Of a DNA stretch of 64,000 nucleotides, positions 61,838 through 64,000 are shown one piece after another. The stretch covers positions 558,001 to 622,000 of the forward strand of contig CAWGHD010000002.1 in the NCBI GenBank assembly GCA_963822295.1, in the 5' to 3' direction. The first letter of the stretch is position 1. Each line of letters starts with the position of its first letter. The notes beneath the pieces were generated by a model. The model did no database searches. It was not told the DNA's origin and worked only from the letters and a program-made list of their open reading frames with translations. The position numbers were made by a program, and so were the translations under genes. Origin of the DNA: VRUE01 sp963822295. Its GTDB lineage: Bacteria; Actinomycetota; Thermoleophilia; Solirubrobacterales; 70-9.

Positions 61838-63658
61838 GTGAAAGACTGGCGTCGCGATGACCGGCGCCTGACTTCCCGAGCCCCGGCCAACGCCTACCGC
61901 GACACCTGGTGCGGCGAGGTCCTCGGCGACCGCGTCGACTCCGAGGCGCGGGTCGCCGGCTGGGTCCACCGGCGCCGCGACCACGGCGGCCTGATCTTCA
62001 TCGACCTGCGCGACCGCACCGGGATCGTCCAGCTCGTCTTCCACCCGGACACCTCGGGTGAGGCTTTCGAGCTCGCCCACAAGCTCCGCGCCGAGGACGT
62101 GCTGTCGGCGAGCGGCGCCGTGGTCCGCCGCTCCGATGAGACCGTCAATCCCGACCTGCCGACCGGCGAGTTCGAGCTCAAGGTGGGCGCCGCCGACCTG
62201 CTCGCCGACGCCGACACGCCGCCCTTCCAGATCGAGGGCTTCTCCGGCGAGGTGGGCGAGGACGCCCGCCTGCGCCACCGCTACCTCGACCTGCGCCGCG
62301 AGGGGATGCGCGAGGCGCTCGAGCTGCGCCACCGGGTGACCGTGGCGATGCGCGAGTTCCTCGACGGGGAGGGCTTCCTCGACGTCGAGACCCCTGTCCT
62401 GACCCGCTCGACCCCGGAGGGCGCCCGCGACTTCCTCGTCCCGAGCCGCACCCAGCAGGGCTCCTTCTACGCGCTGCCGCAATCGCCGCAGCTCTTCAAG
62501 CAGCTGCTGATGATCGCCGGCCTCGAGCGCTACTACCAGATCGCCCGCTGCTTCCGGGACGAGGACCTGCGCGCCGACCGCCAGCCCGACTTCACGCAGC
62601 TCGACATCGAGATGTCCTTCGTCGACGGCGAAGACGTGATCGAGCTCAACGAACGCCTCATTGCCCACGTTTTCGAGCGGGTCGGCGGCCCGCAGGTCGA
62701 GCGACCGATGAAGCGCATGTGTTACGACGAGGCGATCGGCCGCTTCGGCACCGACCGTCCCGACACGCGCTTCGGACTCGAGCTCGTCGACCTCGCCGAG
62801 CCCCTCGCCGGGACCGAGTTCAAGGTCTTCCGAGGCGTGATCGACGGTGGCGGCGCGGTCCGCGGGATCAACGCCGGCAAGCGCGAGATGCCGCGCTCGG
62901 CGCTCGACGGGCTGATCTCCCGTGCCCAGGAGCTCGGCGCCAAGGGCCTGGTCTGGGCATTCCGCGAGGGCGACGGTTGGCGCTCGCCGACCGCCAAGTT
63001 CCTCAGCGCCGATGAGCTCTTGGCGCTCAACGAGCGACTCGCGGCGGAGGAGGGCGACCTGCTGCTCGTCGTCGCCGACAAGCCCAAGGTCGCGAACGCG
63101 GTGCTCGGCCAGCTCCGCCTCGACCTCGCGGCCGAGTTCGACCTGATCCCGGAGGGCAGCGACGACCTGCTCTGGATCGTCGACTGGCCGCTGATGGAGG
63201 AGAACGACGAGGGGGGCTGGGATCCTCTGCACCACCCGTTCACGGCGCCGACCGGAGACTTCGACCCCGAGAGCCCGGGGGGCGCCCGCGCCCACGCCTA
63301 TGACCTGGTCTGGAACGGCCAGGAGATGGGCGGCGGCTCGATCAGGATCAGCGACTCCGAGCTGCAGGGCAAGGTCTTCGCGGCGCTCGGGATCGACGCC
63401 GAGGAGGCCGAGGCGCGCTTCGGCTTCCTGCTCGAGGCCCTGCGCTACGGCGCCCCGCCGCACGGCGGCATCGCCTACGGCCTCGACCGCATCGTCCAGC
63501 GGCTGGCCGGCGCCGACTCGATCCGCGACGTGATCGCATTCCCGAAGACGGCCTCCGGCGCCGACGCCCTGACCGGCGCGCCCGCCCCCGTCGACGAGCC
63601 CCAGCTCCGCGAGGTCGGCCTCCAACTCCGAGCCCAACGCCCGCCCACCAACCAATGA
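61838..63658 (+). CDS. aspS: Aspartyl-tRNA synthetase, probably non-discriminating
   Basis: Class II synthetase, about 606 residues from the GTG. N-terminal OB-fold anticodon domain (RVAGWVHRRRDHGGLIFIDLRDR), motif 2 ARCFRDEDLRADRQPDFTQLDIEMSF (pieces), GAD insert and motif 3 GGIAYGLDRIVQRL. The His of WVHRRRDHGG replaces the Leu typical of discriminating enzymes, which predicts that it also charges tRNA-Asn with Asp for GatCAB conversion. An extra N-terminal extension is possible upstream; the GTG at 61838 is the best fit. Clean frame. Confidence 0.95.
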   Translation: MKDWRRDDRRLTSRAPANAYRDTWCGEVLGDRVDSEARVAGWVHRRRDHGGLIFIDLRDRTGIVQLVFHPDTSGEAFELAHKLRAEDVLSASGAVVRRSDETVNPDLPTGEFELKVGAADLLADADTPPFQIEGFSGEVGEDARLRHRYLDLRREGMREALELRHRVTVAMREFLDGEGFLDVETPVLTRSTPEGARDFLVPSRTQQGSFYALPQSPQLFKQLLMIAGLERYYQIARCFRDEDLRADRQPDFTQLDIEMSFVDGEDVIELNERLIAHVFERVGGPQVERPMKRMCYDEAIGRFGTDRPDTRFGLELVDLAEPLAGTEFKVFRGVIDGGGAVRGINAGKREMPRSALDGLISRAQELGAKGLVWAFREGDGWRSPTAKFLSADELLALNERLAAEEGDLLLVVADKPKVANAVLGQLRLDLAAEFDLIPEGSDDLLWIVDWPLMEENDEGGWDPLHHPFTAPTGDFDPESPGGARAHAYDLVWNGQEMGGGSIRISDSELQGKVFAALGIDAEEAEARFGFLLEALRYGAPPHGGIAYGLDRIVQRLAGADSIRDVIAFPKTASGADALTGAPAPVDEPQLREVGLQLRAQRPPTNQ

Positions 63659-63692
63659 CACCCCCTTCACAAGTGCGCACTGATACTTCTCC

Positions 63693-63980
63693 ATGAGTTT
63701 CTTCGGTCGCTTTCGTCGCTCCGGCGGGAGGCCCGGCCCCGGCAAGACCCCTGTCCACGTCTCCGACGGCCGCTTCGACCACTGGGAGACGGTTCGCGAG
63801 TTCGCCGACGTGCGCACCGCGAGGGCCTGGCACCAGGCGCTGGTCGAGGCCGGCATCGAGGCGGCGCTGACCGCGGACTGGCCTCTGGACCGCTTCGGCC
63901 ACGGCGAAATCTGGCTCTGCGTGCAGGCCGAGGACTGGAGCGAGGCCGAGCTCCTGCTCGCCAATCTCGACCTCGAATAG
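63693..63980 (+). CDS. DUF2007-like small protein
   Basis: 95 residues: basic N-terminus, then TVREFADVRTARAWHQALVEAGIEAALTADWPLDRFG and a C-terminal IWLCVQAEDWSEAELLLANLDL, the ferredoxin-like pattern of DUF2007 (putative signal-transducing or metal-binding). Function unknown. 34 nt after aspS. Confidence 0.65.
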   Translation: MSFFGRFRRSGGRPGPGKTPVHVSDGRFDHWETVREFADVRTARAWHQALVEAGIEAALTADWPLDRFGHGEIWLCVQAEDWSEAELLLANLDLE

Positions 63981-64000
63981 GCGCCCGGCGACACCGCCGT

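Overview
The window is about 64 kb of very GC-rich bacterial DNA, densely packed with housekeeping genes on both strands. GC content, the actinobacterial-type LexA box before uvrA, the many genes that appear to be transcribed without a 5' leader behind a TANNNT -10 box, and solitary AbiEi/DUF559 genes point to an actinobacterium. Thermoleophilia (Solirubrobacterales-like) is my best guess; this is inference from gene content, not a placement. There is no rRNA, CRISPR array, prophage or classical insertion sequence. Two tRNA genes are present (Gln-CTG, and a CAT tRNA for Met or Ile2).

Layout. 0.1-2.9 kb: YdcZ-like membrane protein and two tandem geranylgeranyl-reductase-type flavoproteins. 3.0-7.7 kb: rpsA, coaE, a lytic transglycosylase, an MFS exporter and an exported protein. 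7.7-10.5 kb: XRE regulator, DoxX-like protein, uvrB. 10.5-15.4 kb: a receiver protein, a histidine kinase and a LuxR-type regulator, divergent from an MMPL transporter. 15.4-21.6 kb: SnoaL-like and GST-like proteins, an AbiEi/DUF559 gene bounded by inverted palindromic repeats, LexA-controlled uvrA, a ROK glucokinase. 21.6-25.4 kb: acyltransferase, class III cyclase, panC-panD-panB. 25.5-30.4 kb: fmdB-like, family-4 uracil-DNA glycosylase, the t6A set tsaE/tsaB/rimI-tsaD, a glutaredoxin-like protein and rex. 30.6-35.3 kb: a GCS2 ligase, hppA, a 46-residue membrane protein with a palindromic promoter, an FMN-dependent alpha-hydroxyacid oxidase. 35.5-42 kb: two APC permease/USP fusions, two TrkA/RCK proteins, a flavin reductase. 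42-47.6 kb: tRNA-Gln, a lipoprotein, a second repeat-bounded DUF559 gene, a heterodimeric ABC exporter. 47.6-56 kb: a membrane-anchored protein, GtrA, a LeuRS-like protein, thrC, a hydrolase, a second GCS2 ligase, DUF805. 56-64 kb: the CAT tRNA, NicX/M29-like protein, glutamate formiminotransferase, a metallo-beta-lactamase-fold hydrolase, hisS, a beta-propeller protein, aspS, a DUF2007-like protein.

Two features deserve most attention. First, each of the two DUF559 genes is bounded at start and stop codon by inverted copies of its own palindromic repeat, an arrangement like REP/RAYT modules. Second, two intergenic elements of about 165 bp (30402-30565 and 35345-35513) share spaced core motifs around a central hairpin, while their 19-bp end arms pair within each copy but differ between copies; this looks like a structured RNA or DNA element family.

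Sequence quality is uneven. Many single-base indels, mostly insertions, cluster in patches (about 25.6-29.7, 35.6-36.7, 51.9-53.1 and 56.2-60.4 kb, plus isolated ones). They interrupt genes that should be essential (tsaD, tsaB, hisS), while long neighbouring genes such as uvrA, uvrB, hppA and aspS are clean. I treat them as probable sequence errors and describe those genes as intact genes with frameshifts.
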